This document shows, piece by piece, positions 22,422 through 33,491 of a stretch of 64,000 bases of DNA (positions are counted from its first letter, which is position 1; each line of letters begins with the position of its first letter). The notes under the pieces are model-generated. The model was not told where the DNA came from and searched no databases. It was given only the letters and a program-made list of their open reading frames with translations. Source of the stretch: Earliella scabrosa (lineage: Eukaryota; Basidiomycota; Agaricomycetes; Polyporales; Polyporaceae); the NCBI GenBank assembly GCA_022605405.1, contig JABYQQ010000007.1:310001-374000 (forward strand), given 5' to 3'. A program made the position numbers and the translations under genes.

Positions 22422-25400
22422 TCACCGTCTCCAGAAGGCCCAAGGGTTCTTCGGCTTCTCCCCATCTTCCTCCTGGACAGCGTTATCCCGGACGACCTTC
22501 ATGAACACGCTCTCCAGGCTCGCCTTCTCCACCGTGTACTCCCCAATGCCGCCCTCGCCCTCGGCCGCAGCCTGGGCGAGGATACCAAAGAGCTGGGCGA
22601 GCGAGAGTCCCTCGCCAATCGGGACCTCGAACCGGGTCGTGACGTCGTTGGCCATGCGCGCGCCGGGGATGCGGGCCATGACGGTCTGCGCGCGGATGAC
22701 GTCCGCGCGCGTGCGGCCGGTGAAGTGCACGAGGTATCGCGCGTATCGCGAGAGGAGCTCGTCCGTCGTCCCGATGGCTGTGGGTGTCGTGCGTGCAGGT
22801 CAGGCATTTGAACGTACGGGAAGAGGGCGAGACACATACCGAGCATGCGCTTCGCGATGATGCCGACCTTGTTAGCGAGCGTCGAGGCCTCTTCCATCGA
22901 GTCTGCAGGAGCGTTGGTCAGTGAGCAGACGTAACGAAGGAGCGCGGGAGGTAGAGGTGGCACGCACGGGTCGTGATGACGATAGCCTTCCCGATGGCGA
23001 CGTGCTTGAGCGTCGTCCACATGTCGCGCTTCATCTTCGCGTCCACGCCGCTCGAGAACTCGTCGATGAGCAGCACCGACGGGTTCCCAATGAGTGCGAT
23101 CGCGAGCGCGAGCTTGCGCTGGTTTCCGCCCGACAGCTTGCTCGCGAACCGGTCCGCGTACGCGCTCAGGCCCGTCATCGCGAGCACCCGTTCGACGTTC
23201 GCCTGTGCGTCCGTGCCCCGCGCGAGGCCCTTGAGGCGTGCATAGACGAGGAGGTGCTCGCGCACGGTCAGCTGCGCGTCGATCGCCGTGAACTGGGGAC
23301 ACACGCCGAGCGAGAGGCGAGCTGCTTGCGTGTGCCGCGTGATGGAGTGCCCGTTGATGAGGATCTGGCCCTTCGAGGGGCGCAGGTCTCCGCCTGTGGG
23401 CATCAGAATGAGCACGGAGATGCTGAACAGCACAGAAGGAAAGGCAACGTACGGATCATGTTGAACGTCGTCGTCTTGCCTGCACCATTGGGCCCCAGGA
23501 GCGCGAAGATCGTGTCCTGCGCGACGCCGAAGCTGACCGAGTCGACGACCGTGCCCGCGCCCCTGAAGGTTTTCGACACGCCAAGCACGCGCAGCGAATC
23601 GCTCGAGTTCCGCACCGCTTCCTCCTCTGCGAGGACGTCAGGCCGTTGCACGTCTGCCTTCTCGGACTCCACGTCGGCTCGAGACTTGGTGGTGCGCGAG
23701 GAGAGCGAGAGAAGCTGTTGCTTCCAGGGCGAGCCGGAGTCGACGAAGACGAGGAAGCCGAAGAGGAGGAGGCCGTAGAGGATGAGGTAGAGGATCGGAC
23801 CTCCGTAGCGGGTGATGCTGCCGAGGGCGGAGGTCGGGACGTGGTCGCTTCCGTCGCAGAGGAGGGAGAAGAGGTTGACGGAGACGAAGCCTGCGCGGAC
23901 CTATGAGAAGCATGGCATGTGAGTGCACGTCCGAGGGGATGTCATGTCGTGGGGACGTACGACGTTGAGAGTGGGAGATAGCAAGGACATCGTAAAGTCT
24001 GTGAAGTCTGGGTAAGCGGAGGACTGTGCAACGTGCTGAGGACGGCAGCGTACGGATGATGTTCATGTTGGTCCCTGCCTGTGTAACCTTGGCGTAGGTC
24101 AGGGATAAGAGGTACCCCGCGACGTACAACTGTAACAATCATGATGAGTTCGTCCCGAGCGGTTGCTCAACAAGTGTCAATGCTTACCGCAAACATGACG
24201 AGCTGATACGTCGCGACTGAGGCAAAGGCTGCGACAGGCGAGGTGATGAAGACGGTCCATGCGTATGCAAAGAGCGTGCCCGTGAAGCCATGCAGGACCA
24301 TGATGAGCCACAGGTATCCGAGGCCCTGGAACAGCGTCGACATCGCCGCAAAGACGATGACGAGAATCGTCGCGGCCACGAGCGAGAAGATCGAGTCGAA
24401 CATGAGGTGACCGAGCCAAAGCCCAGCGGGGTTCGACAGACCGTTCGAGAACTGCATGGCCTGTACGGCCGAGCGACGCTCCTGCGCGACATACAGCGTG
24501 AAGAACGCCGGGAAGATCGCCATGCCCAGCGCGAAGAACGACGCCCACTTGAGCGGTTCCAGGGAGCCCGCGCTGATACTGGGGAAGTAGCCTATCGAGG
24601 GAGCGATGAGCTTCGGGGACCCAACCGCTCGGTCGGTGTCGTTCAGTGCCTGGTTGTACAGCAGGTTCGACACCGTGTTCAAGAAGATCGATCCGAAGTT
24701 CGACTGCTGCGCGTTCCAGGAGAACAGCGCGGTCCCGCTCGGCAGGTCGACGGACACACCGCCAAAGAATAGTACATCGCTAGTCGAGCTGACCTCGTCG
24801 ATGAAGCTCCCGTTGCTCGGCAGCTCCTGCACTGCGATCGAGGCGGACGCGTTTCCGAGCGCGGTGAGCAGGCCGGGCGGGCTTACGAGTGGGAGCTGGC
24901 CGGGGAACGCGGCACTGGAGAACCTCAAGGATGACTCGGGGAGTAGCAGGGGCGCAGGACGGAAGTCCGTGGTGAGGACTCGACACGTCTCCTGGTCGCG
25001 CGGGACGAACGAGAGTGGCACGCAGGAGGCGACGAGAAGGATGCCCATGGCGATCAAGTACGACAGCCAGCTGCGGCGCGCGATGAGGCAGCGCTTGTGG
25101 AAGATCGTGAGAGCCTGTCCGAGCACGGAGCGTTGGGTTCCGTTTGAAAGCTCGGTTTGTGGTGCTTCGGACGCGGTGGAGGCGGCGGGAATCTGGACAT
25201 CTTCGGGTTTCTCGCTGTCGGATTCTGCTTGCGACTTCTCCTTCTCTGAACGCTCGGCCTCTTCCATCAGTTCGAGGAAAATATCTTCGATGGATGTCGC
25301 GGATACGGCGTACGACTCGACTCGGAGCTGGCTCTTGTTGCGCTCGACTGCTTCCAATACCTGCTTGACGACCGCGGCGTCGTGGGTCTTGAGGTGGTAC

Positions 25401-28213
25401 GCAAGCTCATAGGGACCATTGGAAGAGACATGCGCGTCCGGAACGATAGGCCGTATGACCTCCAACATAGCAGCAGACGCGTCATTGGGCGGGTCTCCAA
25501 CGACGGTCTTGTACGTCACTTTCATCGTGTAGCCTTCTCCAAGGGTCGACTTGAGCTTAACGGGGCTGCCGCTTGCTACGAGCTTGCCGGGGGCAGCTAG
25601 CACCGCGATCTCGTCCGCGAGCAGGTCAGCTTCGTCAAGGAACTACGCCACGCTCGTCAGATACTGTTGCGAGTACGAGCCGAGAGAGAGTGACTGACGT
25701 GAGTGGTGAAGACGATTGTGCGGTCATGTTTGACAGCCGTGAGGGTCTTCCAGATCGCTCTGCGAGACAGAGGGTCGACTCCAGAGGTACACTGTACGAA
25801 GCATGAGCGAATTCGACCAGCCTCCCGCCGAGAGCACCTGCGCTCACCTCATCAACCAGCACGACTGTCGCACAGACGCATATGGTCAGTGACTGCGAGC
25901 TCTGAGGAGGAGAGTCGCTCACTTTTCGAACCGCCAACCAATCCGACCGCAAGCTGCAGCTTCCGCTTCTGTCCTCCACTCAGCGCATCCGCCGCATAGT
26001 GTATCTTTCCGCCCAGATCGCAGTCCTTCAGCAGCTGAACGATGTCCTCCGTCGCGCTATCCTCCGACTCAGGCTTGATCGTCTTCCAGAGCCGCAGCGT
26101 CTGGTAGCACGTCAGCTCAGGGAAGAGGATGTTCTTCTGGGGTACGAGCCCGATGCTTCCACGAGGAGGCTGCTCCACACCACCGGAGAAGACGACCTTT
26201 CCGCGCGTGGGTCCGGCGAGGCCGCCTAAGATTGCCATCGTCGTGGATTTCCCGGCACTGCGAAGGATCGCGTGTCAGTCTATGCAGGCAACGAGGAGTA
26301 AATCACCCACCCGTTCGGTCCAAGCAGCACGAAGATGCCGCGCTTCGGAATGTCCACGCTCAGGTCCGAGATCGCGGTGACGACCGTCTTCTTGCCTATG
26401 AACGAGCGGGTGATGAATTCCTTGCCGAGGTTGCGGATCGAAATCGCGATGTTGGGCGGGGGCGGTGTAACATCTTCCTGCTTCTTCTTCCGGAGACCCC
26501 ACCATCTCGTGTCGATAGTGTGCGCGTCGTACATGCTGCGCTCCCAGGACGCCCCAATATATGGCCAGATGAAGATCGCGAGCTGCACAGGCGGATTGGC
26601 GTCAGCGCAATGTCAGAAGAGAGTGCCAAAGGAACGTACAGCCACAGCGATGAGGAGCGACGATAGCGTCAGATCATATTCTGGGTCAGGCGTCGTTGCA
26701 GACGTCGGGACGAGATTTGTCTCGAAGCCGGTGATGCAGCGGATCGCTATCGGGTAGAAGGTCGGCGGGAAGATGAGGATGAGGACGAATGCGATCGACG
26801 TCTTGATTCCGGAAAACTGCATTCCGATGATGCACCACACCACCGAGAGTGTCATGGACATGATCGACGCCAGCTGCGGGCTCTTTCCGAACGGCACCAT
26901 GATGAACATTGACCAACTCGCAAGCGAGAGCCCAGTCAGAAGGTGAATCGCAATAAGCAGCCCTGCGCTTGTCCCAGTCCAGAGCTTGGCATGCCAGACC
27001 CCGGCCATGATGAGCCATCCGGGGAGATAGGCGAGAGAAAGGCTGGTGTGCCAGGAGCTGTCACCGTTGTCAGAGGGGGTGGGTACGGTGCGATAGGGTA
27101 GAATACGGACAGAACCCGTGCGGCATCCATAAGACCCATGGCGTTCATGTGACTGGTCAGCCCGCTAGCCCGTTCTTTCACTGCCATGCTGGGCAGCTGG
27201 TACGCTACTCCGACGAGCAATCCGAAGCTAAAGACAGTCAGAGGGTCAACGTATGGGTATAGCGCGTTCGTTCGGTGTGGACATACAAGGCGAACACGAT
27301 CAGACCAGAAACCAGGTTGATGTATACTGCGGATTTGCGTAAGGGACGTTCAGTATAGAAGGAGGGATAGTAGCTCACCTAAGCGAATACTGTCTCTCTG
27401 ATCGTCATCCGTGGACTGAGTGTATGGCCACTCGAGGGGTCTTGCCGGCTCGACACCCGTATCAGCTTCAATGATAGCCTAGAATCACCGCGGTTAGTCG
27501 AACACATAAGCTAGCGAGAAGTTGGGCACTGACGCTCTCAATGGCCCATTGCAGAGGGAGCACCCGCAGCTCGTAGTCCGAGTTATGGTCCCTGACGTTG
27601 ATGTACCGAAGTCCACTGTCCACGCGAATGGTGTAGTTCAGCGTCTGGCTACTTCCTGCGTCGGGAATGGCCTCGAAGGAGACACTCGCGAAGCAGGATG
27701 ACGAGCCGATGAAGTTCTCCCGGCATAGTGCGCCAACCTCGGTAGCATCCGCCTCGCGCACGGACGCAAGTTGTTCGCTAGAGAAGTCCCGAGTGATACG
27801 AGCGATTATGTCCGCAGGGCTGAATGCTCCAGCGCGGTTGGTGTTGTCAGTCCATACCAGTGTGAGCGCAGGGTCGAAGGTGTCGACTAGTCGAGCAACA
27901 GGGACTATGGTGCCTAAACCCTCCTATGAAAGCGAACAGGGTGTCAATCACGTTACGGGCATAACACACGAGGGCGACTCGCCTGATTTGGCCTGAGAAG
28001 GAATACTTGCGCATATGCCAAGAAGATAGCGGTCGCAACAGGTGCCACCAGACACGACAGCAGATTCACCTAGGCACACACACCAGGTTGGATGAGTGGC
28101 AGGACACACGTGCGCTCATCAGGAACACTCACGAATGGGTTATTGGCAAGGATGATCCAGTTCTTGACGAAGAGAGCGGTAAACTGACGGAAAAAGAGTG
28201 AAGTTGTCGTCAT
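22422..28213 (-). CDS. ABCA-type full ABC transporter, copy B
   Basis: Starts at 28213 (MTTTSLFFRQF) and stops at 22422, with exon structure parallel to copy A. NBD1 shows GPNG split by an intron from the Lys-Ser part, VPQKNILFPELT, LSGGQKRKL and VLVDE. NBD2 shows GPNGAGKTT, CPQFTAIDAQLT, LSGGNQRKL, VLLIDEFSSGVD and the C terminus PKNPWAFWRR. No stop or frameshift is seen. Differences from copy A cluster in the linker after NBD1 (KEKSQAESDSEKPEDVQIPA region) and in the second extracytoplasmic loop, whereas NBD2 is almost unchanged. The GC-type donor of intron 2 is kept at the same place (CAG|GCGAGT, exon end 27983). It points toward copy A, so the two genes converge on the spacer. Function as for copy A: ABCA-like lipid or amphiphile transport, substrate unknown. 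Confidence 0.9.
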
Positions 28214-29283
28214 GATGTGGGCCGAGAAAGCCCTCTCGTGGGGGAGTTTGAACAGACCTGGGGTTCGAGAGAACAACGATCATATACCAGCCCGACGCAC
28301 TCCCGGAGGATGACAGGTGATCTCCCAGGGCCCCAAGCGACTGCGGCTGTGCCGGCACGTCGCCAATCGTTGTATTAGGGCGCTTTCAGACTATGGCGGT
28401 GCTGCGGACATTGCTGACTCTGGGCGGCATGTTTTCTCGCTCAAAGGCCCCGATCTTGATTGCAGGCGCGCAGTCGAGACTCAATGGCGACTCCGGGGAA
28501 GAAGATTGATTTGCTTGAGTCGTTCTTGCTCATCGCTGTATCAAGCTTATGGAGATCGTGAACACCGTCCTGAGGTGCGCAGTTGTGAAAGAGTGAACTT
28601 CGTGGAGGACTAGGAGGCGATGGCATAGCCACGGCGCCCGCTAGGTCGTGGCTCCCATGAGCGGTCCCAGCCGGTGAAGCAGCTAGCCTCCACGCATTTC
28701 GCGCAGTGTTACATTGAGGTGTCATACGACTCCCGTGAGTCACCACTTCGAGTGTGGGCGGGCAGTACTAGTGATCATCGCATTCGGCCAAGGTGAGCGC
28801 CAAGTTTCTTGTATTCCAACGAGAGCCCTCTGCGTCAACGTTCGTGCGTGCCAGCAAAGTAATGCACTTACATCGTGCTGTCAGGTCCAGGAACAACCCG
28901 ATGGACTACGTTTCTGTGGAATCCTATCATCATAGCGTGCGCAGTCGCAGTAGAGTCTAGCCATACCCTCGCTGTTGTGCAAGAATCGACGTCGGACTTA
29001 GCACCACACTCGGTGAATATCGCGCAGTCTGTTTGGGGTCACCGCAATCAGTGTTCCTCGTGTCCCGTAGGCTTGGCACTGTGGCATCGATGCGCGCGTT
29101 TCGGCACTGTTCCAGTTGCAGTGTGACCGCGGATGGCAATGGTCGATGCGGTACAAGCATGCCAGAAGTCATGCTGAGCTTGTAGATATCAATTCACTTC
29201 GTCGGTGCACGTATTAGATGGAGGTAGATGGAGAGGAAAACAGATCGAAGATTGCAAGTGAGGCGCCCAAGACAGTGACGTGA

Positions 29284-29307
29284 CTGACGCGTTATGTAAC
29301 GCGTCAG
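29284..29307. repeat. 24-bp inverted repeat with two ACGCGT sites, copy B
   Basis: Same arms as at 12381-12404 (CTGACGCGTTA) with the central bases TG, exactly the reverse complement of copy A. It lies about 1.07 kb upstream of the ABC B start, against 0.91 kb for copy A. It is unchanged although the surrounding sequence has diverged. Confidence 0.75.
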
Positions 29308-29423
29308 TTACCACGCTACGCGATCATGACGATGTTCACGGTCCGTCGCGTCGCTGCACAAGTACTTCGCCCTCTTGCGAGGAGAGCCAAGCAAAGACGC
29401 AGCTATATCTCCGTATCATCTCG

Positions 29424-29437
29424 AGTACTTAAGTACT
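29424..29437. repeat. Perfect 14-bp palindrome AGTACTTAAGTACT
   Basis: Self-complementary sequence just outside the outer border of arm B. Similar AGTACT/ACTTAC words recur around here. Meaning unknown; it may mark an old breakpoint or simply be chance. Confidence 0.5.
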
Positions 29438-29700
29438 TACTACTCATTGACCACTCGTCCCATAGATCCTCATGCATCCGTGCATCCGAATATCCTCCGC
29501 ACCACCGTTCGCCAGTACTATGTAGTTGCTCCTGCCTCCTTTCTCCATCGTGCGTTCATGCTCGTCTCGATCGCTTGCTGCGTCGGCTCCAGATCCTCAA
29601 GCTCCGGATCCCAGGGCCCCAGCCAGCCACTCTCTGCCACTCTCCATGAATTGTAGCCTATTGTAGCTGCGGGGACCACGCGAACAAGTGCGCAGCAACT

Positions 29701-31372
29701 TCAACAACCTGCGCATCGCTGATGCGGGTTAAGCCAGAGGGTGACGTGTGAGTCCCAGGCTTCGTAGAGGGCGGAGCCGTCCATGCATGGATAGCTCCCG
29801 CCGAAGAGCATGAAGCTCTCTAGCGACGTCAACCCGAAGAGCGGGCGGACGGGCCCGGGCTTCTGGGTAGATGGGGTTGGAGGGTGTTACGAGGTTCAGT
29901 TGCAGATGGGTGATCGTGGGGCAGGAGGGGTGGGATCCCAGAACAGAATTGAGAGACTAGAGGTCGTTGCTTGAGAGGACCTGTGAAGCACCGACGAACA
30001 CCCTCTTTCATCTGGGAAGACTGAATACAGTCCAGGAGCACGGTGGCCAACACGACATGATCGGTGTACACGTTGAGATTGGTCAGAGAGGGGAAGAGAT
30101 GCCGAGTCTGGGCGTCGTCGAAGAGCTTTCCGCGCCCTCTGGTCCAACACAGCGGTCGTCGTCATCATACCAACTTCTGCAAAGAAGTCCTTCCTGCCAT
30201 TCTCGCCACGCCTTCCTCGCAGCATCTTCGTGATCCTGCACCCAGGGGGGTTTCGAACTGTCACGACGCAGAACCCATGGACGAGTGGCGTTCTTATGTA
30301 TCTCAGACAACCGGGTGAGGAAATGTTGATGGCGTCTGCTCATAATGTCGCGCCCGCCCATCCGCGGTGGGGGGCCGGGGCCCGGCTCAACGATGAGGGC
30401 CTTCAGGTGCTCGAACACGGGCGGGACGTGAATATCTATCTCTTGAGCGTTAGACACTGGCTGTATTCGACCGAGAAGGCCTGGTAAGACTCACCTCCCA
30501 AACGTTCTAGGTCGTTCAAACACCCGTTGGCGCGATGGAGATCAGATAATCGAAGGTAACGTATGTGGGGTGCCCACGCCGCCCAGCTAGACAACTTGAC
30601 CCCGCCTTGGAAGACTGGGTTGTTCAAATGGAGGTGTGTGAGGCGAGGCAACAAGGCGTGATTCGCAGGCTCCTCTCGGGCATTCGACCCATAGGTCTCG
30701 CGTGATGCGAGATCGCGCCAGTCTCCGAAAACATGCAGCTCCTGGAGCACGGGAAAGCTGAACGTGCCCAAGTCGGGCAGCTCAAACTCTATGTCGCAAT
30801 CTTGGAGTACCCGGAGAATGAAAAACGTCTGCAAGTGGGGGGAAACAAGCTCGAGGAGAGACTGCACGTCCTTCTTGTACTTCTGCCCCTTCCTGTCACC
30901 GCCCCTGTTTGATGTCGGAGGGCGGGCCCTCCAAGTCGTCTCTCTCTTCCTCCTTCTTTGCGCTGCAGCGAGGAACAGGTGCCTCACTCGGGGACTGGAA
31001 GACCCGGACGCCTCCGCTTGAGCGCTCTGAGCGGTGAAGCTGGACAGGAATCGTGTAACCAGGCGTGTGTGCGAGGCGCAAAGTGCGACCGTGTTGAATC
31101 GGAAAGCGCGAGAAACTGATCGAACGGAATTGGAGACGCACCGAGAGTGCGCATCCTGTATGTCGGTCGTCCGTGCATGCGAGCGCAAAGATGTCCTCCA
31201 GCAGCTCTATCGGTAACGAGTACAGATGTCCCGACAGACGGCTTCCACTCGAGAGCTCAAGCTGACTCGCAAGTTGAGCACTGTACATATGTGCCTGCGA
31301 GACAGCCTGATTTGAACGATGATTATGGATCGCATTAGGGCGAGGACCTATAGAATTCGGAATCTGGGACAT
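29701..31372 (-). pseudogene. F-box/LRR-type protein gene, apparently frameshifted
   Basis: From 31372 the frame gives an N terminus and an F-box core SLPIELLEDIFALAC, ending in TGCALS near 31148. The expected continuation VSNSVRSVSRAFRFNTVALC is one base out of frame, and no intron of plausible size fits between them. The second frame runs through leucine-rich segments (SPHLQTFFILRVL, FPVLQELHVFGDW, LPRLTHLHLNNPVFQGG, HIRYLRLSDLHRA) to a donor after LERLG, then EIDIHVPPVFEHLKALIVEP. Further on, LFPSLTNLNVYTDHVVLATV and SLESFMLFGGSYPCMDGSAL are readable in yet another frame, ending near 29701. F-box proteins of this type recruit substrates to SCF ubiquitin ligases. One or two frame breaks make a pseudogene likely; a sequencing error cannot be excluded. 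Confidence 0.55.
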
Positions 31373-31961
31373 ACTGTTGTCATGCGCTGATGAGTGATTG
31401 GGATAGGATGCTAGTTGGCCACTGGAGGTGGACGACTAACCACGATGAGAACGGTTACTGATACTAGTGCGCTAACTAAAAGATCCCCAATATGGTAAGT
31501 TTCGTTACTTACTTGGTAACTAAGTACTGTACCATTTCGATCTATTCGACCAGTCACGCGTCACAGGCCGTGAATTTGGTCGAATTTTGCCCCCGTGTCA
31601 CCGGTCACAGGAGGGATGGTCGAATGCGCCCTCCGGGTGCCTATCGGCCCTGGTGGCGGCGCGCTGTCGCGCGCCCTCAGCTGGCCGAATTCGACCGCCG
31701 TGTCACAGGTCACCGGCCGGTTGGTCGAATTGGGCCATCCATTTGGCCGTGTCACGCGTCACAGGCCTGGTCGAATAGATCGAAATGATACAGTATCTTG
31801 ATCAATGTCGTATCTCAAGCTCAAGCACTCAAGAGTTAATACTCCTTGGAAGCGCACTCAAGCTCGCCGCTATGTATTACACTTGTGAGGTCCGATCTCG
31901 TCCCTCACACGCTCGAAGTCCGTCATTTAGAACAGGGTAACTGTAACCCAGCGAACATCAC
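31373..31961. other. Intergenic region containing a MITE-like element
   Basis: Apart from the element at 31527-31793 and short ACTTACT/GTAAC repeats beside it, no feature is supported. Confidence 0.6.
31527..31793. mobile_element. MITE-like (foldback) element, 267 bp, flanked by TA
   Basis: The ends are inverted repeats of about 27 bp: left CTGTACCATTTCGATCTATT..., right its complement with one mismatch, bounded on both sides by TA. The interior repeats the inverted pattern: GTCAC...GTCACAGG motifs (31553, 31601, 31699, 31750 areas) alternate with GGTCGAAT words, so the whole element can fold back. There is no coding capacity. A TA duplication plus terminal inverted repeats is the signature of Tc1/mariner-type MITEs; the source transposase is not in this window. 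Confidence 0.75.
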
Positions 31962-33491
31962 TCATCCGGCAGGAGTCGACCCCCTCTTGCTCTCCTCCAA
32001 CTCCTCACCCGTCCCCGTCCCCATCCCCATCTCCATCCCCGTCTGCTGTATGCACATGTGCACACCATCCCGGTCCACGCATACAATCCTGGTAGTAGTG
32101 ACCTCGATCGCAATCGACCTCTTCGGCGGACTCTCGCTGCTAGGCTCCTCCCCGCGCTCCGAGTCCCTACCGTCGTCGCCGGAACCAGTGCTGTCCCGCG
32201 GCCCGCGCTCGGACACGAACGCATCCCACGGCGTCTGGATGGCAGACTGCCCCTCCGAGCACCATGTACCCGCCCGCGCGCAGAGCCCGATGCGCACGAC
32301 GATCATGTTGAACGCGATAGATATGATCGGCGAAATCTGCACCCAGATGCTCCCAGTGAGAGACCAACGCAGAGGACGCAGAGGAGAAGGAAGAGGAGGG
32401 GGAAGGGAAGGGGGGGAGGGGCACGCACCATGTCGAGCACGACGTACACGCCGTTCGAGCGCGCGAGGAAGAGCACGAGTGCGGCGAGGACCGTGAGCGA
32501 GTACAGCGCGCCGCTCTCGAGCACGACGCGCATGAGCGGTCGTAGCGAGCTCCCGCGGTACGTGAACGGCTCCGTCCGGCGCGAGATCGTCCAGATTCGC
32601 CACGCGAGGAGCCCTGGTGGATTCGGATCCCAACGTTAGGGCGGTCGTGTGCAGGAAGGGGGAGGAGGGGGGAGTGAAGGAGGGAGGAAAGGAGGGACAC
32701 ACCTGTGGCGGAGAAGTTCAGGATGAACGTCATGGAGTACGTCGCGGCGATCCAGCGCCCGGTCGGGTTGGCAAACGGGTCGTCTGCGCGCGCCGAGCCG
32801 GAGGCGGTCGCGCACGAGACGTTGGTGCCGATGCATACAGCTGTCATGGAGGCAGTTGAGTGCCGCGCGAGGTGATTCCTATACTCGAGAACTCACCTAG
32901 AAGGCCGCACCACGCAAGGAACGGGAGCACGACAACGTCGAGCCGTGCCCACACGACGTAGGTCCGGTAGATCTACCCAATAGGCATCAGGGGATGGACT
33001 GCGTAGGGTGTTCAGAAGGCGGACACGCACCACGACGCCGTCGAAGATGAGGGTCTGCATGTGGTACAAGCAGCTCTTCGCGATGAGCGTCGCGCGCGAG
33101 ACGTTGCTGAAGTACTGGTCCGGTCCGCCCGGGAGGTCGGGCCCGATCGAGACGAATCCCTCGTATTGGCGGACGATGTTGACCAGCAGCTCCTAATCGA
33201 TATCGTCAGGATACTCCGTGTTAGAGAGGAGCCCTAGAGCGCGCATACGGCAGTGGAGAGTATGGGGAGCGCAATGGTTGCGGCGAGCATGCCGCTGTTG
33301 ATCTGGCGCATTCTCCGTCCTCGAAGGAGGACGCAGAGGCCGATGAAGGACATGAACAACGAGATGCCTGGATGGAGGATGGGGATCGGTCAGCGCGGCG
33401 TCGCAGCGCACAGGAGGGTGGAGACCCACTCACCATACAGAACGCTTGCAAGCGGCAGCGCCCACAGCGTAGTAGTCTTCACCGATACCAT
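31962..33491 (-). CDS. Basidiomycete seven-helix membrane protein of unknown function
   Basis: Start at 33491 (MVSVKTTTLWALPLASVLYG; an in-frame ATG also exists at 33500), stop at 31962. Exons joined by frame give GISLFMSFIGLCVLLRGRR, MLAATIALPILSTAV, ELLVNIVRQYEGFVSIGPD, ATLIAKSCLYHMQTLIFDGV, VIYRTYVVWARLDVVVLPF, a GRWIAATYSMTFILNFSATG helix, LLAWRIWTISRRTEPF, SGALYSLTVLAALVLFLA and ISPIISIAFNMIVVRIGL, followed by a polar C terminus. The spacing of hydrophobic segments, the YRTYVVW motif and the RP[N/T]GRW-like loop are those of the large Agaricomycete family of uncharacterised 7-TM proteins, related in layout to DUF6534/DUF6533 proteins. Receptor-like function has been guessed for such proteins but is not established. 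Confidence 0.75.

Larger units (their letters stand above)
22388..29395 (-). repeat. Right arm of a ~7-kb inverted duplication (arm B)
   Basis: Reverse complement copy of 12290-19124, including coding exons, introns, about 1.2 kb upstream and a few tens of bases of 3' flank. The outer border is near 29395, where GTGCAGCGACGCGAC is the last clearly shared block by eye. Confidence 0.85.
28214..29700. other. Upstream region of ABC B and gene-free flank
   Basis: Up to about 29395 it is the inverted counterpart of the ABC A upstream region. From there to 29700 I find no gene. It includes the palindromes at 29284-29307 and 29424-29437. Confidence 0.55.

Noticed and set aside
22921..23778. 285-codon plus-strand frame across ABC B
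   Set aside because: Antisense shadow of the NBD2 coding region; the minus-strand frame carries all ABC motifs.
29284..29307. Interpretation of the 24-bp palindrome as a transcription terminator or transposon end
   Set aside because: It lies far upstream of the genes in both arms, has no T-run and no target duplication; a binding-site or hairpin reading fits better.
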